A DNA stretch of 64,000 bases, taken from positions 206,251-270,250 of the forward strand of contig NZ_JANUFD010000010.1 in assembly GCF_024807945.1 (NCBI RefSeq), given 5' to 3'. Source of the stretch: Pseudomonas sp. JUb42 (lineage in GTDB: Bacteria > Pseudomonadota > Gammaproteobacteria > Pseudomonadales > Pseudomonadaceae). The number at the start of each line of letters is the position of its first letter. The first letter of the stretch is position 1. A model generated the notes under the pieces. That model was given only the letters and a program-made list of their open reading frames with translations. It had not been told where the DNA came from and did not search any database. Made by a program: the position numbers and the translations under genes. This document shows, piece after piece, positions 18,552 to 26,456 of this stretch.

Positions 18552-19757
18552 TTATTGCGGCTTGCGGCGACCGAAGCCCGGGCGTTGGCCCGATGCGGCT
18601 GGCGGGCCGCGGCGTTTGCCCGACGGCGCGTCGTCGACCAGGGAGATGCCTGGACGCTTCGCTGCCGGCTTGGCCGGACGCTTGGTTTCGTTTGGACGCT
18701 CGGCAACCGGCGTACCGCGACCTTTCACCGGACGCGAGGCCGCATCCTCACGCGGCTTGCGGGCCGGGCGCTCGCCCTTGACGCTGGCCGGACGCGAACG
18801 CTCGGTGTCGGTCACGCGCGGCTCGCGAGCCGGACGTGGACCGGCCGGTGCAGCGCCGTCCTTGGCCGGACGCAGGGTGCGTACACGCTCGCCCTTGCCC
18901 AGTGGACGCGACGATTGCCGTTGCAGGCGCTCGAGCTTGTCCTTGGTCTTGGCGTTCATCTGCGGCTGGGCCACAGGAGTCAGGCCGACTTCGATACTGA
19001 GAATGTCGACTTCCTGCTGGCTCATTTCGCGCCAGCGGCCCATGGGCAGGTCGGAGTTGAGGAACACCGGCCCGTAACGCACGCGCTTCAGACGGCTGAC
19101 CACCAGACCCTGGGATTCCCACAGGCGACGGACCTCGCGGTTGCGACCTTCCATCACCACGCAGTGATACCAACGGTTGAAGCCTTCACCACCCGGCGCC
19201 TGCTGGATATCGGTGAAACGCGCAGGACCGTCTTCGAGGATCACGCCGTTCTTCAGACGCAGGAGCATGTCGTCATCGACTTCGCCACGTACGCGCACGG
19301 CGTATTCGCGGTCCATCTCGAACGAGGGGTGCATCAGGCGGTTGGCCAGCTCACCGTCGGTGGTGAACATCAGCAAACCGGTGGTGTTGATGTCCAGACG
19401 GCCAATATTGATCCAGCGGCCTTCTTTCGGACGCGGCAGGCGATCGAACACGGTCGGACGACCTTCCGGGTCGTCACGGGTGCAGATTTCGCCGTCCGGC
19501 TTGTTGTACATGATCACGCGACGGACCGTCTCGGCCGCTTCTTCGCGCTTGATGACACGCCCGTCAACGGTGATGGCATCGTGCAGATCGACGCGCTGAC
19601 CGAGGGTCGCATCCTTGCCATTGACCTTGATCCGGCCCTGGCTGATCCAGGTTTCCACGTCCCGGCGCGAACCCACGCCGATACGGGCCAGAACCTTTTG
19701 CAGTTTTTCGCCTGCTGGTCCGATTTCCTGGCTGTCTTGCTTGTCTTTTTCGCTCAT
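18552..19757 (-). CDS. rluB: 23S rRNA pseudouridine(2605) synthase
   Basis: 401 aa. It has an N-terminal S4 RNA-binding domain (LQKVLARIGVGSRRDVETWI, residues about 18-70). The pseudouridine synthase core contains GRLDINTTGLLMFTTDG, where the Asp is the catalytic nucleophile. The core ends near residue 270, and the last about 130 residues are a low-complexity Arg/Pro/Ala/Lys tail; E. coli RluB is about 290 aa. The start follows GGGAGGTG. Sequence favours RluB over RluE/RluF. Confidence 0.93.
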   Translation of the reverse strand: MSEKDKQDSQEIGPAGEKLQKVLARIGVGSRRDVETWISQGRIKVNGKDATLGQRVDLHDAITVDGRVIKREEAAETVRRVIMYNKPDGEICTRDDPEGRPTVFDRLPRPKEGRWINIGRLDINTTGLLMFTTDGELANRLMHPSFEMDREYAVRVRGEVDDDMLLRLKNGVILEDGPARFTDIQQAPGGEGFNRWYHCVVMEGRNREVRRLWESQGLVVSRLKRVRYGPVFLNSDLPMGRWREMSQQEVDILSIEVGLTPVAQPQMNAKTKDKLERLQRQSSRPLGKGERVRTLRPAKDGAAPAGPRPAREPRVTDTERSRPASVKGERPARKPREDAASRPVKGRGTPVAERPNETKRPAKPAAKRPGISLVDDAPSGKRRGPPAASGQRPGFGRRKPQ

Positions 19758-19942
19758 CTGGACACCTCCCGGTGTGTCGATTCATGGCCCGTCGAGGACC
19801 GACGTGACCGTAGCCTGGCGCCGCGCATGGAGCGGCGAGGCAAAATTCTGAAAGCCTGAGGCGCGTATGAAACGCCAAAAGGTCGCGAATCATACGCTCA
19901 TGGCGCCGGTTGCGCATCACAGGCTAGTTGAAAATTTCGCGG

Positions 19943-20134
19943 CTACTTCTTTTTCCGCCGACCGGTGGCCTTGAGCTGGATCAGGCGCTTGGCCGATTCG
20001 ACCAGTACGGCGCGCTTCTCGTCCTTGTCCATCTTCTTCCAGCCCTTGATCTCACGCTTGCTGCGCCCGCAGCCGCGACAGATATCGTCGTCGAATTTAC
20101 AGACGCTGATGCAGGGGTCTTTGGGGGTGCTCAT
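19943..20134 (-). CDS. DUF1289 (YdhL-like) small cysteine protein
   Basis: 63 aa, MSTPKDPCISVCKFDDD with cysteines at the start of the family motif (PCISVC, then ICRGCGRS), probably binding a metal. The basic tail ends RRKKK. The function of DUF1289 proteins is not known. A GGAGAG site precedes the ATG. There is a 185-bp gap to rluB downstream. Confidence 0.85.
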   Translation of the reverse strand: MSTPKDPCISVCKFDDDICRGCGRSKREIKGWKKMDKDEKRAVLVESAKRLIQLKATGRRKKK

Positions 20135-20186
20135 AACCTCTCTCCATCATTCATAAGCATACGGATCCGTTGTGGAATGGAGTTGT

Positions 20187-20273
20187 GTGCGGATTCATCC
20201 GCGAAGGGCAGTGTTTCAGGCGATAGAGATGTATTGCCTGTACTGGCCTATTCGCGAATGAATTCGCTCCCAC
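20187..20273. repeat. REP pair (one arm diverged)
   Basis: Left arm GTGCGGATTCATCCGCGAA (20187 on) is of the 14875 type, and the right arm (20253-20273) is of the 1081 type. A short partial copy (GTTCGCTCCCA) follows at 20278. Confidence 0.75.
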
Positions 20274-20325
20274 AAAGTTCGCTCCCATAGGACTCGGCGC
20301 CCACAAAATTCAGAATTCACACCCA

Positions 20326-21096
20326 TCAATGAGTCAGGTCCTGATCGTCTTCCGGCTTCTCTTCAACCAATAAATCATCGAAGTCGGTCTTGAGACCCTG
20401 TTCCATGGTGTCCAGTTCTGCCAGCAGGCTGCGGAAGCTGGTTTCGTCACGAGGCGGGTCGGGTTCTTCGGCTTCGGCGTCCGGATCAAGGCTGGCGTCG
20501 GCCAGGGCTTGCAAATGGGCGGGGACCGGGGCGTCGTCGAAATCGAGGATCGGGTCCGGCTCCATTTCCCGCAGGTCGGCCAGGGGCGGCAGGTCGTCGA
20601 GATTTTTCAGGTTGAAGTGGTCGAGAAAGCCCTTGGTGGTGGCGAACATCGCCGGTTTGCCCGGCACATCGCGGTAGCCGACCACGCGAATCCACTCCCG
20701 CTCCAGCAGGGTCTTGACGATATTGCTGTTCACCGCCACACCGCGTACGTCTTCGATCTCGCCGCGGGTGATCGGCTGGCGATAGGCGACCAGCGCCAGG
20801 GTTTCCAGCATCGCCCGGGAATAACGCTGCGGCCGTTCCTCCCAAAGACGCCCGACCCAGGGCGAAAAACGCTCACGAATCTGCAGGCGATACCCCGACG
20901 CCACTTCCTTAAGCTCGAACGCCCGCCCCTCGCAGGATTTGCGCAGCACTTCCAGGGCTTTCTTGAAGACTGCAGGCTCCGGCCGTTCACCTTCCTCAAA
21001 AAGCTCGAACAGGCGCTCCAGCGATTGCGGTTTTCCGGAGGCCAGCAGGAAAGCTTCGAGCAATTGCGCCAGCTCGCGGGGTTCGTTGAGGTTCAT
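20326..21096 (-). CDS. scpB: ScpB, segregation and condensation protein B
   Basis: 256 aa, made of two winged-helix domains (LLEAFLLASGKPQSLERLFEL; ALVAYRQPITRGEIEDVRGV). It forms dimers that bind ScpA and the SMC ring in chromosome segregation. The acidic C-terminal about 70 residues (DDFDDLLVEEKPEDDQD) extend beyond the conserved core, as in other pseudomonads. It is separated from scpA by 183 bp that hold a REP pair. Confidence 0.95.
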   Translation of the reverse strand: MNLNEPRELAQLLEAFLLASGKPQSLERLFELFEEGERPEPAVFKKALEVLRKSCEGRAFELKEVASGYRLQIRERFSPWVGRLWEERPQRYSRAMLETLALVAYRQPITRGEIEDVRGVAVNSNIVKTLLEREWIRVVGYRDVPGKPAMFATTKGFLDHFNLKNLDDLPPLADLREMEPDPILDFDDAPVPAHLQALADASLDPDAEAEEPDPPRDETSFRSLLAELDTMEQGLKTDFDDLLVEEKPEDDQDLTH

Positions 21097-21149
21097 CGAT
21101 CAGCTTCCATCAAAAACAACGCACTCTTATGGCTTGAAGCAAAATCTCT

Positions 21150-21239
21150 GTGGGAGCGAATTCATTCGCGAAAGCGGTAATTCGAATGATGAAGATGCAT
21201 AGAGTGCTCCGGCCTCTTCGCGAATAAATTCGCTCCCAC
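21150..21239. repeat. REP pair between scpA and scpB
   Basis: Arms 21150-21170 and 21219-21239, with one mismatch (GAATAAATTC against GAATTCATTC). It lies within a conserved operon, so it probably sits in the scpA-scpB transcript as a hairpin. Confidence 0.88.
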
Positions 21240-21279
21240 CCCGATCAGGGTTTGCTACGCGACAGCTCGGTGTCTGGTT

Positions 21280-22098
21280 TTACTCCGCCCGCGCCCGCAC
21301 ATGAATCACTGCAAACGGCTCGTTCTGCACCAACTCGACCAGGGATTCCTTGACCAGTTCAAGGATCGCCATAAAGGTCACGACCACCCCCAGACGCCCT
21401 TCCTCGGCGGTAAACAGCTCGGCAAAGGGCACGAAACCACCGCCCTTGAGCCGTTCCAGCACATCGCTCATGCGCTCGCGGGTGGACAGGGCTTCGCGGC
21501 TGACCTGGTGGCTTTCGAACATATCGCCCTGGCGCAGCACCTCGGCCATGGACATCAGCAGCTCTTCGAGGCTGACATCCGGCAACAACTTGCGCGCCCG
21601 GGCCTCGGGGGCATCGAGCTTGGGCACGCTGACATCGCGGCCGACCCGGGTCAGGCCATCGATACCCTCGGCGGCGGCCTTGAAGCGTTCGTACTCCTGC
21701 AGACGGCGAATCAGTTCGGCGCGGGGGTCGTCTTCCTCTTCCTCGATCTCGGCCGAGCGCGGCAGCAGCATGCGCGATTTGATCTCGGCCAACATCGCCG
21801 CCATTACCAGGTATTCCGCCGCCAGCTCCAGGCGCACGTTCTTCATCAACTCGACGTAACCCATGTACTGCCGGGTGATTTCAGCCACCGGGATGTCGAG
21901 GATATCGATGTTCTGTTTGCGGATCAGGTACAGCAACAGGTCCAGCGGCCCTTCGAAAGCCTCGAGAAAAACCTCCAGGGCATCCGGCGGGATATACAGG
22001 TCCAGGGGCATCTGGGTAACCGCCTGGCCATAGACCAGGGCGAACGGCAGCTCCTGCTGGGCGTCAGCCTGGGGGTCCACGGTTTCCACGGCGGTCAT
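21280..22098 (-). CDS. scpA: ScpA, segregation and condensation protein A (kleisin)
   Basis: 272 aa with the kleisin signature EAFEGPLDLLLYLIRKQNID and LAAEYLVMAAMLAEIKSRML. It bridges the SMC heads with ScpB. The start codon shares one base with the yciO stop (TGATG). The first about 40 residues are a variable leader before the conserved domain. Confidence 0.95.
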   Translation of the reverse strand: MTAVETVDPQADAQQELPFALVYGQAVTQMPLDLYIPPDALEVFLEAFEGPLDLLLYLIRKQNIDILDIPVAEITRQYMGYVELMKNVRLELAAEYLVMAAMLAEIKSRMLLPRSAEIEEEEDDPRAELIRRLQEYERFKAAAEGIDGLTRVGRDVSVPKLDAPEARARKLLPDVSLEELLMSMAEVLRQGDMFESHQVSREALSTRERMSDVLERLKGGGFVPFAELFTAEEGRLGVVVTFMAILELVKESLVELVQNEPFAVIHVRARAE

Positions 22099-22727
22099 CA
22101 GGCCTCGCCACCAAAGGGCGTCGGGTCGCCGCAGCCGATACGGATGATCTGCGGCTCGCCATCGGCCAGGTTGATGACGGTGGACGCCGAAACCCCGCCG
22201 ATGCCGCCGTCGATGATCAGGTCGACCTGATGCTCAAGGACCTCGCGCATCTCATAGGGGTCGCTCATGGGCAGGCTCTCGCCGGGCATGATCAGGCTGA
22301 CGCTCATCAGCGGCTCGCCCAATTGTTCAAGCAGCGCTTGGGCAATCGGATGCTGCGGCACACGCAGGCCGATGGTGCGGCGCTTGGGATGCAGAATCAG
22401 CCGTGGCACTTCACGTGTCGCATTGAGAATGAAGGTATACGGCCCCGGCGTATGGCTCTTGAGAGCGCGAAAGGCGCCAGTATCGACCTTGGCGAACAGG
22501 CCCAGTTGCGACAGGTCGCAGCACATCAGGGTGAAATTGTGCTTGTCGTCCAGCTGGCGCAGACGGCGAATGCGCTCGATGGCGCTCTTGTCACCGATCT
22601 GGCAACCCAGCGCGTAGGACGAATCTGTGGGATAGACCACCAAACCGCCCGCCTTGATGATTTCCACGGCCTGTTTGATCAGGCGCGGTTGCGGGTTCTC
22701 CGGGTGGACCTGGAAAAATTGACTCAC
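22098..22727 (-). CDS. yciO: YciO, Sua5/YrdC-like RNA-binding protein
   Basis: 209 aa from a GTG at 22725-22727 preceded by GGGAG. The frame runs upstream into rnm but E. coli YciO is about 206 aa. The Sua5-YciO-YrdC fold is seen in KAGGLVVYPTDSSYALGC and HTPGPYTFIL. Sua5/YrdC makes threonylcarbamoyl-AMP for tRNA t6A. YciO lacks a secure role and is the paralogue, as the start and the lack of a C-terminal Sua5 domain suggest. Confidence 0.88.
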   Translation of the reverse strand: MSQFFQVHPENPQPRLIKQAVEIIKAGGLVVYPTDSSYALGCQIGDKSAIERIRRLRQLDDKHNFTLMCCDLSQLGLFAKVDTGAFRALKSHTPGPYTFILNATREVPRLILHPKRRTIGLRVPQHPIAQALLEQLGEPLMSVSLIMPGESLPMSDPYEMREVLEHQVDLIIDGGIGGVSASTVINLADGEPQIIRIGCGDPTPFGGEA

Positions 22728-22740
22728 GGTAACTCCCTGT

Positions 22741-23604
22741 TCAGACGACGGCAGTAGGCTGGTCATTTTTGAATCGGCACCAAAGTGGCGGCAAGTCCTC
22801 CGGTAACGGGCGGTAAACCCCGATCTCGGACCATGCGCCAGGAGCATGAAAGTCACTGCCGGCAGACACCAGCAGACCGAACTCACGAGCCAGAATGGCC
22901 AGCGACCCGACCTGATCGGCAGGTTGCAGGCCATTGACGACTTCGATGGCATGGCCGCCGGCCTGGATAAAGTCGGCGACCAGCTTGCGACGTTTACTAC
23001 GGGTGAAATCGTAATGCGAGGGGTGGGCCAGGCTGACCCAGGCCTTGGAGTCGCGCAGGGTGGCGACGGTATCTTCCAGGGTCGGCCAGTGCTGCTTGAC
23101 GTCACCCAGCTTGCCGGCACCCAGCCATTTGCGGAATGCCTCGGCGCGATCCTTGACGAAACCGCCACGCACCAGGAACTCGGCGAAATGCGGTCGGGCC
23201 GGGGCATTGCCACTGTCGCCCAGCTCCATCTGGATCGCCCGGGCGCCTTCCAGCGCTCCCGGCATACCTTTCATCGCCAATTTACGACTTATTTCTTCGG
23301 CACGCAGCCAGCGCCCCTCATGCAAACGGCCGATGGCTTCGACCAGCGCCGGGGCGTCGACCTCGAAACCGTAGCCCAGAATATGGATGGTTGCACCGCC
23401 CCAGGTGCAAGACAACTCTACCCCATTGACCAGTTGCATACCCAGCCCAAGCGCCGCCGTGCGGGCCTCTGCGAGGCCTTCGGTGGTGTCATGGTCGGTC
23501 AGGGAAAGTACGCGCACGCCATTCTCGAAGGCACGGGCAACCAGTACGGCAGGCGCGAGCGAGCCATCGGAAGCGGTGCTGTGGCAGTGCAGATCAACAT
23601 TCAT
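22741..23604 (-). CDS. rnm: Rnm (RNase AM)/YciV, PHP-domain phosphoesterase
   Basis: 287 aa. The PHP-domain metal motifs are VDLHCHSTASDG, LTDHDTTEG, ARPHFAEFLV, AHPSHYD and GSDFH, covering all expected His/Asp clusters. E. coli YciV/TrpH is a 5'-3' exonuclease that trims 5' ends of rRNAs and degrades short RNA and pAp. It is divergent from yciB and 13 bases upstream of yciO. Confidence 0.9.
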   Translation of the reverse strand: MNVDLHCHSTASDGSLAPAVLVARAFENGVRVLSLTDHDTTEGLAEARTAALGLGMQLVNGVELSCTWGGATIHILGYGFEVDAPALVEAIGRLHEGRWLRAEEISRKLAMKGMPGALEGARAIQMELGDSGNAPARPHFAEFLVRGGFVKDRAEAFRKWLGAGKLGDVKQHWPTLEDTVATLRDSKAWVSLAHPSHYDFTRSKRRKLVADFIQAGGHAIEVVNGLQPADQVGSLAILAREFGLLVSAGSDFHAPGAWSEIGVYRPLPEDLPPLWCRFKNDQPTAVV

Positions 23605-23669
23605 AGGGGCGCTTTCGCAGTCATTGATGTTTGTTATTATGCCGCTACATCCTGCTTCTGGCTGCCATT

Positions 23670-24278
23670 GTGAAACAATTCATCGACTTCATCCCGCTGC
23701 TGCTGTTTTTCGTCGTCTACAAAATCGAACCGCAAACCCATGAACTGCTGGGTCACAGCGTCGTCATCGGCGGTATTTTCAGTGCGACCGCCATGCTGAT
23801 CATCAGTTCGCTGGTGGTCTACGGCTTCCTCTATTTCAAGCAGGGCAAACTGGAGAAAAGCCAGTGGCTGACCCTCCTCGCCTGCCTGGTCTTCGGCAGC
23901 CTGACCCTGGCCTTCCACAGCGAGACTTTCCTCAAATGGAAAGCCCCGGTGGTCAACTGGCTGTTCGCCCTGGCCTTCCTCGGCAGCCAGTTCATCGGTG
24001 AGCGCCCGCTGATCCAGCGCATCATGGGCCATGCCCTGAGCCTGCCGCAGCCGATCTGGCGCAAGCTGAACGTGGCCTGGATCATCTTTTTCATCTTTTG
24101 CGGCGCGGCCAACCTGTACGTGGCCTTCACCTACCAGGATTTCTGGGTCGACTTCAAAGTCTTCGGCAGCCTGGGCATGACCGTGCTGTTCCTGGTCGGT
24201 CAGGGCCTGTTCCTCGCCAAGCATATGCACGACCCGGACCCTGCCGCGTCGAATCCCACCTCCAAGACCGAGGACTGA
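23670..24278 (+). CDS. yciB: YciB/IspZ, inner-membrane septation protein A
   Basis: 202 aa from a GTG at 23670 (then KQFIDFIPLLLFFVVYKI), with five or six membrane helices and conserved FKVFGSLGMTVLFLVGQG. YciB interacts with cell elongation and division machinery in enterobacteria. There is no clear ribosome site. The start is set by family N termini. The C terminus is longer than E. coli YciB (179 aa). The stop is one base before the yciI ATG. Confidence 0.9.
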   Translation: MKQFIDFIPLLLFFVVYKIEPQTHELLGHSVVIGGIFSATAMLIISSLVVYGFLYFKQGKLEKSQWLTLLACLVFGSLTLAFHSETFLKWKAPVVNWLFALAFLGSQFIGERPLIQRIMGHALSLPQPIWRKLNVAWIIFFIFCGAANLYVAFTYQDFWVDFKVFGSLGMTVLFLVGQGLFLAKHMHDPDPAASNPTSKTED

Positions 24279-24279
24279 C

Positions 24280-24579
24280 ATGCTCTTTGCAATTATCTCC
24301 ACCGATGTCGCTGATTCTCTGGAAAAACGCCTGAGCGTACGCCCTGCCCACCTCGAGCGCCTGGTCGTGCTCAAGGATGCCGGCCGCCTGGTCCTGGCCG
24401 GCCCGCATCCGGCGGTTGAAAGCAACGACCCGGGCGCTGCGGGTTTCACTGGAAGCCTGATCGTCGCCGAGTTCGAATCCCTCGCTGCCGCCAAGACCTG
24501 GGCCGATGCCGATCCGTATATCGCTGCGGGCGTCTACGCCAGTGTCGTGGTCAAGCCGTTCAAGCAAGTACTGCCCTGA
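24280..24579 (+). CDS. yciI: YciI-like protein
   Basis: 99 aa, ferredoxin-like alpha/beta fold. The family His and Asp are present in VRPAHLERL and TWADADPYIAAGVY. The biochemical role of YciI is unsettled; dehydratase-like or dehalogenase-like chemistry has been proposed for relatives. Its ATG follows the yciB stop after one base, so the two are coupled, as the yci order in other gamma-proteobacteria would predict. Confidence 0.9.
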   Translation: MLFAIISTDVADSLEKRLSVRPAHLERLVVLKDAGRLVLAGPHPAVESNDPGAAGFTGSLIVAEFESLAAAKTWADADPYIAAGVYASVVVKPFKQVLP

Positions 24580-24711
24580 ATCCAGGTAAATCGTGGCATC
24601 CGTGTAAGCAACAGCGCGCAGATGCCACACTGCACAGACGACCGCTCATCATTCCGTTCTTCCTGCCGACAAACTGAAAATCGATTCTGCCGGCAATAGA
24701 AGGGAGTTCAG

Positions 24712-25119
24712 ATGCGTCCAGGTCCGTTATGTGTGTTGTTGGCTGTGCTGGCGGTGGGCACCGATGCCCAAGCCGAAGAAACAAATGGCTCGGGCATCAC
24801 CTTGCCGCTGCCTACTGCGGCCGCTCAGGTCATTGACCTGCAACAGCGTCTGAAAGACAGCGAGCGCCAGCGCGAAGAACTGCAAAAGCAGTTGCAGAGT
24901 GCAGACGCCAGCCGTGAAAGCGCTCCGCTCAAAGAGCTGCGCCTGGAGAACCAAAAACTCCGGACACAACTCAAAGAAGCACAAACCAGCCTGCCCCTGC
25001 GTTTTCTCACCGAACAGCAACAATGGTTCGTCACCGGAGGCGGCGTTGCACTGATCGCCCTACTGTGCGGTATCTTTGCCACTGGCGGACGTAGAGAGCG
25101 TCGGCAGTGGCTGAATTGA
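24712..25119 (+). CDS. exported coiled-coil protein with C-terminal anchor
   Basis: 135 aa. It has a signal peptide (MRPGPLCVLLAVLAVGTDAQA), then a coiled coil at about residues 40-92 (QQRLKDSERQREELQKQL). One membrane helix follows near 107-124 (WFVTGGGVALIALLCGIFA), with a basic tail RRERR. It resembles the coiled-coil/anchor part of YgiM-like (TIGR04211) proteins but lacks their SH3 domain. A GGGAG site lies before the ATG. It is 7 bp upstream of cpxR and so may be part of the envelope-stress operon. Confidence 0.7.
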   Translation: MRPGPLCVLLAVLAVGTDAQAEETNGSGITLPLPTAAAQVIDLQQRLKDSERQREELQKQLQSADASRESAPLKELRLENQKLRTQLKEAQTSLPLRFLTEQQQWFVTGGGVALIALLCGIFATGGRRERRQWLN

Positions 25120-25126
25120 GTGAGTC

Positions 25127-25804
25127 ATGAGCGAGCTGTTATTAATTGATGATGATCAGGAACTCTGCGAACTGCTGAGCAGTTGGCTGAGTCAGGAAGG
25201 CTTTCAGGTACAGGCCTGCCACGATGGCGTCAGCGCCCGTCGCGCCCTCGCCCAATCGGTGCCGGCCGCCGTGGTTCTGGATGTCATGCTGCCCGACGGC
25301 AGCGGCCTGGAACTGCTCAAGCAACTGCGCAGTGATCACCCCGAGATGCCCGTGGTCATGCTGTCGGCCCGTGGCGAGCCGCTGGACCGTATCCTCGGCC
25401 TGGAACTGGGCGCCGACGACTACCTGGCCAAGCCCTGCGACCCCCGGGAGCTGACCGCACGCCTGAAGGCCGTGCTGCGCCGCAGTCACCCGACCGCCGT
25501 GGCCAGCCAGCTGGAACTGGGCGACCTGAGCTTCAGCCCGATGCGTGGCGTAGTCACCATCGGTGAGCAGGAACTGACCTTGACCGTTTCCGAGAGCCGT
25601 CTGCTCGAAGCCCTGCTGCGCCAGCCCGGCGAGCCCCTGGACAAGCAGGAACTGGCGCAACTGGCCCTGGGCCGCAAGCTGACGCTGTACGACCGCAGCC
25701 TGGACATGCACGTCAGCAACCTGCGCAAGAAGATCGGCCCCCATGCCGATGGCCGTCCACGCATCGTCGCCCTGCGCAGCCGCGGCTACTACTACAGCGC
25801 CTGA
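25127..25804 (+). CDS. cpxR: CpxR-like response regulator (OmpR family)
   Basis: 225 aa. The receiver domain has the acidic pair DDD near residue 8-10, the phosphoacceptor Asp in VVLDVMLPDGSG, and Lys in YLAKPCDP. The winged-helix DNA-binding domain ends LRSRGYYYSA. With the Spy-like gene and histidine kinase downstream, it matches the CpxR/CpxS envelope-stress system of P. aeruginosa. Confidence 0.88.
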   Translation: MSELLLIDDDQELCELLSSWLSQEGFQVQACHDGVSARRALAQSVPAAVVLDVMLPDGSGLELLKQLRSDHPEMPVVMLSARGEPLDRILGLELGADDYLAKPCDPRELTARLKAVLRRSHPTAVASQLELGDLSFSPMRGVVTIGEQELTLTVSESRLLEALLRQPGEPLDKQELAQLALGRKLTLYDRSLDMHVSNLRKKIGPHADGRPRIVALRSRGYYYSA

Positions 25805-25941
25805 TCGGGCTGGCCTTGTGTCAGCTCGCTCGACGCGGCTCTTTACGCAAGCTTTACCGTCGCCTGACTGCCCTTGACCTTCATCTCCTTAAACTGAGCT
25901 CAACCGGACAAGAACCGGATTCGAGACAAAGGAGAGACACC

Positions 25942-26388
25942 ATGATGCGCAAGACCCTGATCGCTTTGATGTTCGCCACTGCCCTGCCAACCCTCGCCAT
26001 GGCCATGCCGCCACAAGATGGTCCGGACAACGGCTGGCAGGGTGGTGGCATGCACGGCCAGCACGGTCCACGTGACGGCGGCCCGTTCCGCGAGTTGAAC
26101 CTGACGCCGGAACAGCATCAGCAGATCGCCAAGCTGATGGGCGACCAAATGCGCGGCCGTCACGAACTCACCGAGCGCTACCTGAAAAAGCTGCCAGCCG
26201 CCGATCAGAAAGCCATGCAGGATGAGATCAAGGCCAAGCATGACAAGACTCAGGCTGACATCCGCGCCGTACTCAAGCCGGACCAGCAGAAACAGTTCGA
26301 CGAAATCCTGAAGAAACAGGAACAACGCCGCGCCGATCGTGCTGAATTCGAAGCCTGGAAAGCGCAAAAGGCCCAGAAAGCCCAGTAA
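25942..26388 (+). CDS. Spy/CpxP-like periplasmic LTXXQ protein
   Basis: 148 aa with a signal peptide (MMRKTLIALMFATALPTLAMA). A Gly/His/Met-rich linker (GWQGGGMHGQHGPRDGG) may bind metal. The family motif LTPEQHQQIAKLM follows, with a second weaker copy VLKPDQQKQFDEIL, and the tail is charged and helical. Spy and CpxP are periplasmic chaperones/sensors that bind the CpxA sensor domain. It is placed between the regulator and kinase genes, which suggests a feedback role. The AGGAGA site supports the start. Confidence 0.85.
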   Translation: MMRKTLIALMFATALPTLAMAMPPQDGPDNGWQGGGMHGQHGPRDGGPFRELNLTPEQHQQIAKLMGDQMRGRHELTERYLKKLPAADQKAMQDEIKAKHDKTQADIRAVLKPDQQKQFDEILKKQEQRRADRAEFEAWKAQKAQKAQ

Positions 26389-26401
26389 TATCCGCTTACC
26401 C

Positions 26402-26440
26402 ACACCCGACCTGCCCCAAGCTGGTCGGGTGTCTCTATTT
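26402..26440 (+). terminator. hairpin between the Spy-like and kinase genes
   Basis: ACACCCGACC (26402-26411) and GGTCGGGTGT (26423-26432), a perfect 10-bp stem, then CTCTATTTC. The weak T-run suggests partial termination, so the Spy-like protein would exceed kinase. Confidence 0.65.
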
Positions 26441-26456
26441 CAGCTGAGGTCAAACC

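Noticed and set aside
22728..23213. N-terminal extension of yciO into rnm
   Set aside because: The extended part is antisense-like in composition and overlaps rnm. The GTG at 22727 with GGGAG gives the family length.
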